From Methanocella_A sp049676595 (lineage in GTDB: Archaea > Halobacteriota > Methanocellia > Methanocellales > Methanocellaceae), in assembly GCF_049676595.1 (NCBI RefSeq), contig NZ_CP187259.1:1364001-1428000 (forward strand): 64,000 nt of DNA, read 5' to 3'. Positions 8,684 to 16,443 of this stretch are shown piece by piece. How positions within the stretch are numbered: position 1 is the stretch's first letter; each line of letters opens with the position of its first letter. The position numbers were made by a program, and so were the translations under genes. The notes below the pieces were generated by a model. The model saw nothing but the letters and a program-made list of their open reading frames with translations. It was not told the DNA's origin and searched no databases.

Positions 8684-9392
8684 GCAACAGGTCATGAACG
8701 TTCAGACAGATAGATCGGCCGAGGGTAAAGTCGTGCTGGAGGCCAGGGGCCTTAAAAAGTCTTACCGCATGGGCAAAGTGACAGTCGAAGCGCTCAGGGG
8801 AGTTAACCTCGCCATCAGGCGAGGAGAATTCGTCTCCATCATCGGGCCCTCCGGCTCGGGGAAATCGACTCTCCTGAACATCATCGGCTGCCTGGATACG
8901 CCGACCTCCGGCCAGGCTATAATCGACGGGCAGGATGTCTCCCGCATGAAGGACTCGGCGCTGACAGCTGTCCGGTGCGCCAGAATCGGGTACGTGTTCC
9001 AGAAGTTCTACCTGCTGCCCTTCCTCACCGCGCTGGAGAACGTGGAACTGCAGGCCCGGCTTGCGGGAATCAAGGATGGCCGGGCTAAGGCCGCGGAAGC
9101 CCTGAAGCTGGTCGGGCTGGAAGCCCGGATGAACCACCGGCCCGTGGAGCTGTCGGGCGGCGAACAGCAAAGAGTCGCCATCGCCCGGGCTCTCGTCAAG
9201 GCACCGGCCTTGCTGCTGGCGGACGAGCCGACCGGTAACCTGGACACGAAGACCGGCGACATGATCATGGACGTCTTCAAGCGCCTCAACGCTCAGGGGC
9301 TCACCATCGTCATGGTCACCCATAACCCAGAACTGGCGGCACAGACCGGCCGGGTCATCAAGGTCCGGGACGGGCTGATAGAGGGAGCCTGA
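8676..9392 (+). CDS. ABC transporter ATP-binding protein, MacB/LolD type
   Basis: A 238-residue nucleotide-binding subunit. Walker A is GPSGSGKST at residues 57-65, the Q-loop lies in YVFQKFYLLPFLTA, the signature is LSGGEQQRVAIARAL, Walker B is LLLADEPTGNLD and the switch His is in MVTHNPE. The sequence groups with LolD/MacB ATPases that work with FtsX-type permeases. Its ATG lies eight bases before the permease stop, indicating translational coupling. It completes a PadR-permease-ATPase operon. The substrate cannot be told from sequence. Confidence 0.95.
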   Translation: MSEQQVMNVQTDRSAEGKVVLEARGLKKSYRMGKVTVEALRGVNLAIRRGEFVSIIGPSGSGKSTLLNIIGCLDTPTSGQAIIDGQDVSRMKDSALTAVRCARIGYVFQKFYLLPFLTALENVELQARLAGIKDGRAKAAEALKLVGLEARMNHRPVELSGGEQQRVAIARALVKAPALLLADEPTGNLDTKTGDMIMDVFKRLNAQGLTIVMVTHNPELAAQTGRVIKVRDGLIEGA

Positions 9393-9395
9393 TAC

Positions 9396-9416
9396 GCTTC
9401 CTCTCTTTTTTATTTT
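9396..9416 (+). terminator. T-rich terminator after the ABC operon
   Basis: The run cttcctctcttttttatttt directly follows the ATPase stop codon. Archaeal transcription commonly ends in such pyrimidine/T-rich tracts. It lies just upstream of the next gene's TATA box. Confidence 0.5.
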
Positions 9417-9423
9417 GCGACAT

Positions 9424-9457
9424 GTCTATATAACCCATCTGCATAACTGCCTGTATC
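9424..9457 (+). promoter_or_regulatory. promoter giving a leaderless mRNA
   Basis: A TATA-like box, ctatataacc, at 9424-9433 lies about 28 bases before the ATG at 9458. Transcription should therefore start at or within a few bases of the initiation codon. No ribosome site precedes the ATG. Confidence 0.5.
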
Positions 9458-10249
9458 ATGCTGGAGATCTACTGCGACTCTTCCTTCAACGAAGACAGCC
9501 CTTCCTTCATAGGCTGCGTGATCCTGGCCGACAGCCTCGAGATACACCAGTCCACGACCCGGGTGCTGCCCGATCCGAAGAGCAACCTGGAATGCGAAAT
9601 TGCTGCTATCGAGCTGGGAATGCAGCTGGCCAGGACTTTTCGGAGGAAGAGCGAGCAGGTAGTCATCTACAACGATAATACTGAGGCTGTGAAGGCTTAC
9701 CAGCAAAACGAAGCAGCCCTCTACCCGGTGGAGTTCGCGCCGAGGGAGAGTCCGTACCTGTCGATGGCAGACCGCCTCTCGAAACGGTTTCCCCAAAAGC
9801 TCGCGGAGGTCTCAGATCTCTGCAAGAAGCCGGTCGAGTCGTTCACTCCAGACATCCTCCGGGACATCGGCGAGAACCGCCGGGCAGTCCTGTACCTCGT
9901 CAGAGATGCCGGGCGCTCCACGAACACGAAAAGCGTTTACCGGCTGGTCGTCAGCACTGTCGAAGGCGTGATCTCCGATGATATGGCCTTCGAGGCCCGG
10001 TCCGGAGAAGTAAAGAACATCAAGGTGGCCAGGGATGTTTCAGAGAGCCTCGGCGAGGCCGGCACTGATCTGGCCGGCGCCTATTTCCTCCTGACTGACG
10101 AGACGTGGGGCCTGCGGCAGAAGGGTGGAGAGGCTTACTCCATCTTGCCGTGCTCTATACCTCACCGCATCATTTGCCACGAAGTAGACCGTTCTCCGGA
10201 CAACCTGTGGCGACGGGTTGAGGCTCTTGCGCAAGGCGAAATAAGATAA
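9458..10249 (+). CDS. RNase H-like fold protein with unknown C-terminal domain
   Basis: A 263-residue protein of unrecognised family. Residues 1-80 resemble an RNase H fold. Asp7 sits on the first strand (EIYCDSSF), the second strand is GCVILADS, a helix starts with an acidic residue (NLECEIAAIELGMQLA, near Glu46), and the fourth strand carries YNDNTEAV with an Asp. This is the usual order of catalytic carboxylates. Residues 80-263 match nothing I recognise; they carry several charged helices and two segments beginning RAVLYLVRDAG and GAYFLLTDETWG. The mRNA is probably leaderless. It may act on RNA-DNA hybrids or structured RNA, but this is an inference from the fold alone. Confidence 0.6.
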   Translation: MLEIYCDSSFNEDSPSFIGCVILADSLEIHQSTTRVLPDPKSNLECEIAAIELGMQLARTFRRKSEQVVIYNDNTEAVKAYQQNEAALYPVEFAPRESPYLSMADRLSKRFPQKLAEVSDLCKKPVESFTPDILRDIGENRRAVLYLVRDAGRSTNTKSVYRLVVSTVEGVISDDMAFEARSGEVKNIKVARDVSESLGEAGTDLAGAYFLLTDETWGLRQKGGEAYSILPCSIPHRIICHEVDRSPDNLWRRVEALAQGEIR

Positions 10250-10332
10250 AAACAGCCTTTATCTCCGCTGTGCCCGCTTTATTCTTTCATTATCTATACA
10301 ACCCCAGAGCCAGAGATTGCTATGGTGATCAA

Positions 10333-10500
10333 ATGGCTATTGACCCCGTATGCAATATGACGGTTTATGAAGAACTGGCAGTATCCTGCGAAGAGTACAA
10401 GGGCAAGCACTATTGTTTCTGCAGTAAGGCCTGCAGGGAGGCCTTTGACAAGGACCCTGATCTACACGCGAATAAGCCTTACGAACTGCTGCAAAGTTAA
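10333..10500 (+). CDS. YHS domain protein
   Basis: A 55-residue metal-binding YHS domain. It opens MAIDPVCNMTV, with the canonical DPVCxM motif, and continues YKGKHYCFCSKACREAFDKDP. Domains of this kind bind copper or other soft metals and often accompany metal-transporting ATPases or oxygenases. The frame is open to 10270, but the ATG at 10333 has GGTGATC immediately upstream and starts the domain. It may act as a small metallochaperone. No ATPase is adjacent; the one in this window is at 19.8-22.2 kb. Confidence 0.85.
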   Translation: MAIDPVCNMTVYEELAVSCEEYKGKHYCFCSKACREAFDKDPDLHANKPYELLQS

Positions 10501-10515
10501 AACAGTATTCTTTTT

Positions 10516-10680
10516 TTATTCTTCCAGCTTCTCAAAGAACGACTTATCCACGTTACAAACCGGGCAAGTCCAAGTATCGGGGATGTCCTCGAAGGCTGTG
10601 CCGGGCTGAACGCCGCTGTCCGGGTCTCCTTTTTCAGGGTCGTAAACATACTGGCAGACGGTGCAAATCCACTTGTCCAT
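10516..10680 (-). CDS. rubredoxin
   Basis: A 54-residue single-iron electron carrier. Two CxxC pairs bind the Fe(Cys)4 site: CTVC near residue 6 and CPVC near residue 39. The conserved YVYDPEKGD, GVQPGTAFEDIP and WTCPVC segments are all present. Rubredoxins in anaerobic archaea pass electrons to oxygen- or peroxide-detoxifying proteins. It is convergent with the YHS gene, and a T-rich tract lies just past the stop. Length and motifs are complete. Confidence 0.95.
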   Translation of the reverse strand: MDKWICTVCQYVYDPEKGDPDSGVQPGTAFEDIPDTWTCPVCNVDKSFFEKLEE

Positions 10681-10842
10681 AATAATTCCGCTGAACTGTT
10701 ATCTCCAATAATTCATAAGTTTATAGCGCGGTAAAAACGATGGGCAGGCCTTACCGGCAATTCATCGGCAAATATATGCACTATCAGCGCCATCATTAAA
10801 AGAAACCGGAACATAGCAGTCAAAATACCGTGAGGATTGAGC

Positions 10843-11199
10843 ATGAGGGACTGGGATGTATGGCAGAGGCACCCGGAGTATACCAGCGTCATAGCGCTCG
10901 GGGGAAGCCTGCCGAAGAGCACAGTGGAGAAGCTGGAGAAGCTCGGCTTCGTAGTCGACGACGGCAGCAAGCCTGCTATTAAAGCAGGGCAGCTATTCTT
11001 CCTCCACGTGAAGAACAGCCTGGAAAAGCACGAGTACTTCAGGAAAGTGGACGAGTACAAGAAAAAGTACGGCGAAGAGCCTTTGCCGGTTCACCTCGAA
11101 GAGCTGCCCGAGCTGATCATGCGGTTCGTCGGCGACGTCAGCGTCGAACAGTGCCTGCATATCAGCAACTTCGCCCTGGACGAGCTGCTGAAAAGATAA
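10843..11199 (+). CDS. conserved-looking hypothetical protein
   Basis: A soluble 118-residue protein, not recognised. It opens MRDWDVWQRHPEYTS and is highly charged through the middle (LEKHEYFRKVDEYKKKYGEE). It ends in a helical segment containing a single Cys (VSVEQCLHISNFALDELLKR). A TTG lies six bases upstream at 10837, but the ATG at 10843 has gtgagg nearby and is preferred. Codon third positions are GC-rich as in neighbouring genes, supporting a real gene. No operon partner is on this strand. Confidence 0.55.
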   Translation: MRDWDVWQRHPEYTSVIALGGSLPKSTVEKLEKLGFVVDDGSKPAIKAGQLFFLHVKNSLEKHEYFRKVDEYKKKYGEEPLPVHLEELPELIMRFVGDVSVEQCLHISNFALDELLKR

Positions 11200-11207
11200 T
11201 CTTATTT

Positions 11208-11525
11208 TTATAGCCAGTACGCTACCAGGTACAGCACAATCAGTATGGCAATATCTGCTACTACGGCGATCATCAGTACTGCTGTCGTCCATTCCAGCAC
11301 CCTGCTGATGATGATGTTGTCCAGCGCCAGAGAGAGGAGCATCAGCGGGATCAGGAGATACATGAGGTATCCGGCAATAGCGTATGCCTGTTCAGCCCAG
11401 GAGTCGTAGGTGCGTGTCGCCGAGGCCATACCGGTAACTCCCACGTAAAAGAACAGGATACATATGGAAGCAATTGCGATCAGCATTAGCCACAGCATAA
11501 TATTATCAAAGAAACTCCTGTCCAT
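11208..11525 (-). CDS. small membrane protein
   Basis: A 105-residue protein with three predicted transmembrane helices: about residues 10-33, 48-68 and 78-104. A short polar stretch, TRTYDSWAEQ, follows the first helix. There is no recognisable family and no charged motif inside the membrane. It is transcribed on the minus strand and converges with the gene at 10843. Confidence 0.55.
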   Translation of the reverse strand: MDRSFFDNIMLWLMLIAIASICILFFYVGVTGMASATRTYDSWAEQAYAIAGYLMYLLIPLMLLSLALDNIIISRVLEWTTAVLMIAVVADIAILIVLYLVAYWL

Positions 11526-11605
11526 ATCCTGCCTCTGATGTCAGATTAGGTTTTAAAAATGATAAATTCTCCGTCAGCCCGGAGGAGTTTAATCGCTTGC
11601 CCGCA

Positions 11606-12238
11606 TTACGCCCTGGCAGGCAGGGCTTTCGGCCTGAGCATGTTCAGGGGCATGTAGACGCAGGCCAGCAGCATGATCAGCCCGATCACGAAGAAGTACA
11701 TCGGGTTCATCGGCATGTTCAACAGGAGCCACAGCGTCGGAAATACCGTAACCAGCAGCACGATGTCAATGCCGGTAAGCATTAGCGCGGTCTTGATGTC
11801 CTGCAGCATCGCGACGATAAAGAAACATCCGACGAGCAGCCATAAGGCCTGTACGTAAGTTGTCAGGTTGAGTTCAGGCATCGCGTTGACGGGCACTTCG
11901 AAGAGGACCATGACGACGGAAATGATTACCAGCAGTATGATGCTGACCAGGCTGAGTAGTAAGTGAACTGTATCGCCTGTAAGCTTCACCTGTGCAGCGG
12001 GCTTCTTTGCCACTGCTGCCTTCTGGGGGGCAGGCTTTCCCTGTGGTTTACCCGCTGCCGGCTTCCCGGCCGGGGCCGGCTTTTTTGCTGCAGCCTGCGG
12101 CGCAGGCGCTACCGGCGTCGCCTTTGTATCCTGGTCCGGCGCGGGCAGGTCCAGGCTCATCATCGGGGCCGGCAGATCAAGTTCTCCCGGCGACATTTTC
12201 AGCATGTCCACATCGGGCAGTTCTCCCTCGAAGGCCAT
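11606..12238 (-). CDS. membrane protein with long Lys/Ala/Pro-rich cytoplasmic tail
   Basis: A 210-residue protein of two distinct halves. Residues 1-85 are acidic and then strongly low-complexity: LDLPAP twice, followed by AKKPAPAGKPAAGKPQG and more Lys-Pro-Ala repeats. Residues 90-200 form four hydrophobic helices. The tail resembles histone H1-like or nucleic-acid-binding extensions, which could tether DNA or RNA to the membrane, but nothing proves this. The neighbour at 12402-12965 also starts with such a tail. Confidence 0.6.
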   Translation of the reverse strand: MAFEGELPDVDMLKMSPGELDLPAPMMSLDLPAPDQDTKATPVAPAPQAAAKKPAPAGKPAAGKPQGKPAPQKAAVAKKPAAQVKLTGDTVHLLLSLVSIILLVIISVVMVLFEVPVNAMPELNLTTYVQALWLLVGCFFIVAMLQDIKTALMLTGIDIVLLVTVFPTLWLLLNMPMNPMYFFVIGLIMLLACVYMPLNMLRPKALPARA

Positions 12239-12401
12239 TTCTATACCTCAACTATCAATAATGAAACAATTAAGCCCTAAAAGGCCTGATTATGGTTAAT
12301 ATAGCCTCGTAAACATTTAACCTTTTTGGTAAAAGCTTATTTTTAAAAAAAGAGCTTAAAAAAAGATTATTTCACAAATGTAATTAAAAATGTGTAACGG
12401 C

Positions 12402-12965
12402 TTATCCGTTGATGTTATAGAGCGCCCTTGCCTTTGACAGCAGGGATTCGGCCTCTTTGTCCTTCCCCATCCCGTGGAGAATGACTGCCTTGTTCATCAG
12501 GGCATCGGAGTACCTGCCGTCGAGCTCGATCGCCTTGTCCACATATTTCAGGGCTTCTTTGTCCTTGCCCAGGCCGTACAGTGCGATACCTTTGTTGTTT
12601 AGCGCTTCCTTATCTGCGGGATTCGCCGCCAGTACCCGGTCGAAACACTCGAGTGCCTTATTATTATCTCCCATGCCGACGAACATCATGCCTTTAAAGT
12701 TGATGGCGTTCCTGTTATCCGGATCGATGGCCAGGACCATGTCCAGCATGCCGATCACTTCGTCGTAGTCGAAAGGCTTCAGCTGGCCTTCTCTCTCGCA
12801 GTTCTCGAAAGACGCCATCTTCTCGTTGATCTGCGCAAAGATCGCATTGACGCTATCTTCGGTAGTCTCAGACTTCTTTGCCGGCTTTTTCTCGAGCTTC
12901 GCTGTCACTGCCTTTGCCGGCTTCTTTGCCGGCTTCTTCACCTTTGGCGTCTTAGGTGCGGTCAT
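12402..12965 (-). CDS. TPR protein with H1-like basic N-terminal tail
   Basis: A 187-residue protein. Residues 1-36 are low-complexity basic (KVKKPAKKPAKAV, then KKPAKKSE), much like a histone H1 tail. From about residue 60 there are three tetratricopeptide repeats, for example NAINFKGMMFVGMGDNNKAL, then EALNNKGIALYGLGKDKEAL, then SDALMNKAVILHGMGKDKEA. TPRs are protein-binding scaffolds. The promoter region at 12966-13030 is AT-rich. The combination of a nucleic-acid-type tail and a scaffold is unusual. Confidence 0.8.
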   Translation of the reverse strand: MTAPKTPKVKKPAKKPAKAVTAKLEKKPAKKSETTEDSVNAIFAQINEKMASFENCEREGQLKPFDYDEVIGMLDMVLAIDPDNRNAINFKGMMFVGMGDNNKALECFDRVLAANPADKEALNNKGIALYGLGKDKEALKYVDKAIELDGRYSDALMNKAVILHGMGKDKEAESLLSKARALYNING

Positions 12966-13077
12966 AGCCTACAATAGGCCAGCTTACTCTATAAAGCTTA
13001 TCTGCCCCTCGCTAAACCTTGGATAAACTATTCATACGAACAGTCCATTACATGCCGGAGGTAGACAGGCTGGCAGC

Positions 13078-13842
13078 ATGAAGTGGGAACGGCTCGCAAT
13101 TCTTCTGATCATCATTGTCACGCTGACTGTTTTTCTTGTACCCGCAGTTCACGTGCCCCCGGTGCCGCACGCCATCACGGTCAACGCACCTGCCGGCGAA
13201 ACCAGTACTGGTACCCTGGTTGCATACCTGGTCATATCTGGCCTGCTGGCGGGCATCAGTCCGCTTCTTGTCATGGCTTCCCTGTGCCTCGGAGGGCTGT
13301 TGTTCATCTACAACAAGAGCCGGATTCCCAGGTACACCAAGTATTACCTGGTCGGCGTCTTTGCCATGTTTCTCACCTTCCAGTACGATCTGACTATTCC
13401 TGGCGCCATAGAGTCCAGCATCTTCAATTTCAGGATCATGATGCTCATGGCCATCGTGACTATCCTGCTCACCATCATCGCCCAGGAGTTCTCTCCCGGC
13501 TTCGCCAGGCGGGCCGCAAAAAATGAGACGGTAAAGGTTACTTTCTTCATCTTCACGGGGGCGCTGGTTGCCCTGGCTATCCTCATGTACGGCGGCGGCT
13601 CTTCGTCGCCGGTGATCGGCTTCGCCGAGCAGTCGAAATACAGTACCATCCTCCTGCTGCTGATCTACAACGTCTTCACAATACTGCCCTCGGTCATCCT
13701 GTTCGTCGTGCTCAGCAGCGTCAGGCTGAGCCTCCGCACCCGCCTGGCTAACGACAAAGAGACCCTCATGCTCATCGGCATCGTCTTCCTGTTCGTCACG
13801 CTGCTGGTGCTGGAACTTGTGACACTTCTCACAGGGCAGTAA
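13078..13842 (+). CDS. polytopic membrane protein of unknown function
   Basis: A 254-residue protein with an N-terminal signal-anchor (about 7-25), an external segment (26-45), and then about six more helices. Short polar loops include KSRIPRYTKYY and RRAAKNETVK. No transporter or enzyme motif is recognised. The ATG at 13078 is preceded by a weak purine-rich site, gccggagg, about 20 bases upstream. It is divergent from the TPR gene and convergent with the nuclease at 13894. Confidence 0.6.
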   Translation: MKWERLAILLIIIVTLTVFLVPAVHVPPVPHAITVNAPAGETSTGTLVAYLVISGLLAGISPLLVMASLCLGGLLFIYNKSRIPRYTKYYLVGVFAMFLTFQYDLTIPGAIESSIFNFRIMMLMAIVTILLTIIAQEFSPGFARRAAKNETVKVTFFIFTGALVALAILMYGGGSSSPVIGFAEQSKYSTILLLLIYNVFTILPSVILFVVLSSVRLSLRTRLANDKETLMLIGIVFLFVTLLVLELVTLLTGQ

Positions 13843-13893
13843 AAGTTGCGCTTGAGCATGCGAGACAGCGCAGCGTTAGTTTGCGTAAGCTTA

Positions 13894-14847
13894 TTATTGA
13901 AAATTAGATAGCGTCAGGTGCCCTTTCTTTAGAGGCACAGCCTCGATGCCCAGCTTGGTCCTGATGTCCTTGGCCAGCTCTTTGGAGAAGCCGTGGAGGG
14001 TGTAGACGATCTCGGGGCTGACTGCTTTCGTGAAGTCCAGCAGCTCCTGGTAGTCGGCGTGGTCGGATAGCGGGAAGGCCGTATCTGTATGGGCCGCATA
14101 CATCATGCCCCGGTCCATTGCCCAGCCTGATACTGACGCTGTCCGGGCGCCCGCAATCAGGTATTTTTTCAGCACGGGGTCGCGCTTGCCGCCTGCGGGT
14201 GCCACAATGATCGACGGCTCGCCCGGTTCTTCGGGCAACATCTCTGCGTCCAGGCGGTACCCGAATTTTTTAAGTACGGCGTTCACTTTCATGACCGGGC
14301 CGGTCGTAAATATCTCGTTTCCTTCCATGGCTGCGATGACTTCCTGGGCCTTGCCGAAGGTGTACGCGTAAAAGATCGTATGCTTGCCGCAGGCGGCGTT
14401 GTCTTCGGCCCAGTCTTTCATCGCCTTGACGGTTTCGTGGTACGGCGGGAAGACGTATTTTTCCTTGCCGAAGGTCGATTCTATGATGAGGACGTCGGCT
14501 TTGACCGGCTTAGCTCCGGGGGAGAAATATTTTTCCCTCGTGCAAAGATCGCCGGTATACAGAACTTTCTTGTCTCCGTTGATCAGGAACATGCTCGCGC
14601 CGGGCACGTGGCCGGAGTCCAGCAAATCGACGTGCTCGCAGGTGGTCCGCTCCACTTTTACGCCTGCCCTGCTCTCTACGATCGCGTGGGTGATCTCCGA
14701 TGTCACTATCGCCTGGCTCAGCGAAGACGGCACGTGGTCGAAGTGGCCGTGCGACACGAGGTTGACGCAGTTCCTCGCACATCTCTTGGGGTCGCACCGG
14801 TACTCCCGGCCGGAGAAAACGGATACGCCATTGTCCAGGTAGATCAT
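13894..14847 (-). CDS. metallo-beta-lactamase-fold RNA-processing exonuclease-like protein
   Basis: A 317-residue enzyme of the beta-lactamase/beta-CASP-related class, similar to predicted mRNA 3'-end processing exonucleases. Metal motifs: SHGHFDHVP near residue 33, HVPGASMF near 79, YTGDL near 97, LSDHADY near 260 and a final LHGFS histidine near 285. ESTFG is also typical. It probably hydrolyses RNA, or DNA ends as in SNM1-like proteins. It stands alone, divergent from the histone gene. The archetypal archaeal family member FttA is encoded separately at 44003. Confidence 0.85.
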   Translation of the reverse strand: MIYLDNGVSVFSGREYRCDPKRCARNCVNLVSHGHFDHVPSSLSQAIVTSEITHAIVESRAGVKVERTTCEHVDLLDSGHVPGASMFLINGDKKVLYTGDLCTREKYFSPGAKPVKADVLIIESTFGKEKYVFPPYHETVKAMKDWAEDNAACGKHTIFYAYTFGKAQEVIAAMEGNEIFTTGPVMKVNAVLKKFGYRLDAEMLPEEPGEPSIIVAPAGGKRDPVLKKYLIAGARTASVSGWAMDRGMMYAAHTDTAFPLSDHADYQELLDFTKAVSPEIVYTLHGFSKELAKDIRTKLGIEAVPLKKGHLTLSNFQ

Positions 14848-15030
14848 CGGATTTCCCTCTGCGGGGCAGGTTAAAATAGTTGCCTATAAGCAACTTAACA
14901 AAGTTGCCGATGATACCCTGTATAAAGGGTTTTCCGTAAAGGGGTGCTTTACCATACATATATAATACTAACCGCCCATTACGCCCTGATTCTGCGCATT
15001 TAAAAGCTATTTAACGGCCTGTTAGGCAAA

Positions 15031-15108
15031 AGATATAAATACAGGGGTTTTTAAGTAACATATATCGTTAAATCCGGTATTTTTTATACTGCGAGGAGGT
15101 GGATACAG
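15031..15108 (+). promoter_or_regulatory. histone gene promoter and ribosome site
   Basis: A TATA box, agatataaata, lies at 15031-15041, about 70 bases before the histone start. The leader ends with gcgaggaggtgg, a near-perfect ribosome site 8-15 bases before the ATG at 15109, as expected for an abundantly made protein. Confidence 0.6.
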
Positions 15109-15318
15109 ATGAAAGAACTACCCGTCGCATCCGTCGACAGGATCATCCGGAACGCCGGCGCCGACAGGGTCAGCGAGGACGCGAAGGAAGCACTTGCAGC
15201 TATACTCGAGGAGTACGGCACCAAGGTTTCCGCAGAAGCGATCAAGCTCTGCAAGCACGCGGGCCGCAAGACCGTGAAGGAAGAGGACATCCGGCTGGCT
15301 TCTCAGCGGATTCACTAA
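15109..15318 (+). CDS. archaeal histone
   Basis: A 69-residue single histone-fold protein that packs DNA as dimers and higher polymers. It begins ELPVASVDRIIRNAGADRVS and contains the DNA-contact and dimer region ILEEYGTKVSAEAIKLCKHAG. It ends with the RKTVKEEDIRLA motif shared by archaeal histones. There are no tails. Length and motifs are typical of HMf-like proteins. It is monocistronic, with a very strong ribosome site. Confidence 0.95.
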   Translation: MKELPVASVDRIIRNAGADRVSEDAKEALAAILEEYGTKVSAEAIKLCKHAGRKTVKEEDIRLASQRIH

Positions 15319-15394
15319 AAGAAATGAGCAGAGGAGGGCCACTAGAGGCCTGACTCTGTACCTTTTATCATTTTTACAAAAAACTTTAGAAATA

Positions 15395-16429
15395 TTATCC
15401 CTTGAAACTATGCTTCACCCGGTACTGCCCGACAGCTCTCTTCTCCACACTATCCGCCAGCGTGAGGCGGATATCGGTCTCCTGGGACGTGGTGACGGAA
15501 AAGCTGTATTGCTTCGACAGATATGCTGCTGATCCACCATCTCTGGCTATGCCTGTGAGCTGCCGGTGCTTTTCCAGCCGCTCTGCAACCACTGTCTCTG
15601 TCAGTTTCTTCACCCCGGCCACCCTCTCGTCGATGATCGGCTCCAGGGTTCTGTCCAGCTCGTACCCCGCCGAGTTCCTGGCCGACGCCATTGCTGCCAG
15701 CAGGGTCGTCCCGGTGCCTGCAAAGGGGTCCAGCACTGTGTCGCCCTGTACCGAATACATCTGGATGAGGCGGTAAGGAAGCTCGAACGGGTATGCAGCC
15801 GATCTGTTTCTGCTATTGCCCTTCAGCTGCTGCGGCACTCCTTTCAGGCCAGACCAGACGTCGGAAAACCAGGCGTTGCGCTCTTCCCGGAAATATGCGC
15901 TCTGCCGCCTTGCTGCGGTGCCTTCGCCGAACTGCCTGTTTCCGCCCTTGCGGAAGATCAGCACGTACTCGTGCTCCAGCGTCACGTAAGCGTTCGGCGG
16001 CAGCATGCCCGAGCCCATAAATTTATTAGGCTTGTTAGAAGTTTTCCGCCAGATGATCATGGGCAGGACATCGTACCCGGCCTTTACGAAAAAGCTGGTA
16101 ATCCTGACGTGATTGGGATAAAGCCTGAAGGCCTCGCCCACCTTACGAGTTGCGTCGCCTATGTTGATGCAGACGATGCCGGAAGGTGCCAGCACCCGGT
16201 CCGTCTCCTGCCAGACCTTGTCCAGGGCCCGGTGCATCAGCTCGTAAGCACTCTTTCCGTCGCCGGCTTCCAGCGCCCTTCTTATTCCTGAGCTGGACGC
16301 GCCGAACTGGGCGTCCCACATCTCGATCATGGGATACGGGGGCGAGGTGACCACAAGGTTGACCGATTCGGACGCCAGCTCCTTCATGTTCCGGGCATTG
16401 CCGAAGTAGATCGAATGAGTCGTAATCAT
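15395..16429 (-). CDS. site-specific DNA methyltransferase (N4-cytosine/N6-adenine type)
   Basis: A 344-residue amino-methyltransferase. The catalytic motif IV is TSPPYP near residue 28, the form usual for N4-cytosine enzymes. The SAM-binding motif I is DPFAGTGTTLLAA near residue 233, so the order is the beta-class arrangement. VCINIGDATRK and the target region between the motifs are also typical. No restriction endonuclease is adjacent, so it looks like an orphan methylase. The recognition sequence cannot be read from the protein. It is followed on the same strand by the histone gene region, with no overlap. Confidence 0.85.
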   Translation of the reverse strand: MITTHSIYFGNARNMKELASESVNLVVTSPPYPMIEMWDAQFGASSSGIRRALEAGDGKSAYELMHRALDKVWQETDRVLAPSGIVCINIGDATRKVGEAFRLYPNHVRITSFFVKAGYDVLPMIIWRKTSNKPNKFMGSGMLPPNAYVTLEHEYVLIFRKGGNRQFGEGTAARRQSAYFREERNAWFSDVWSGLKGVPQQLKGNSRNRSAAYPFELPYRLIQMYSVQGDTVLDPFAGTGTTLLAAMASARNSAGYELDRTLEPIIDERVAGVKKLTETVVAERLEKHRQLTGIARDGGSAAYLSKQYSFSVTTSQETDIRLTLADSVEKRAVGQYRVKHSFKG

Positions 16430-16443
16430 AGGAGGCTCCGGTA

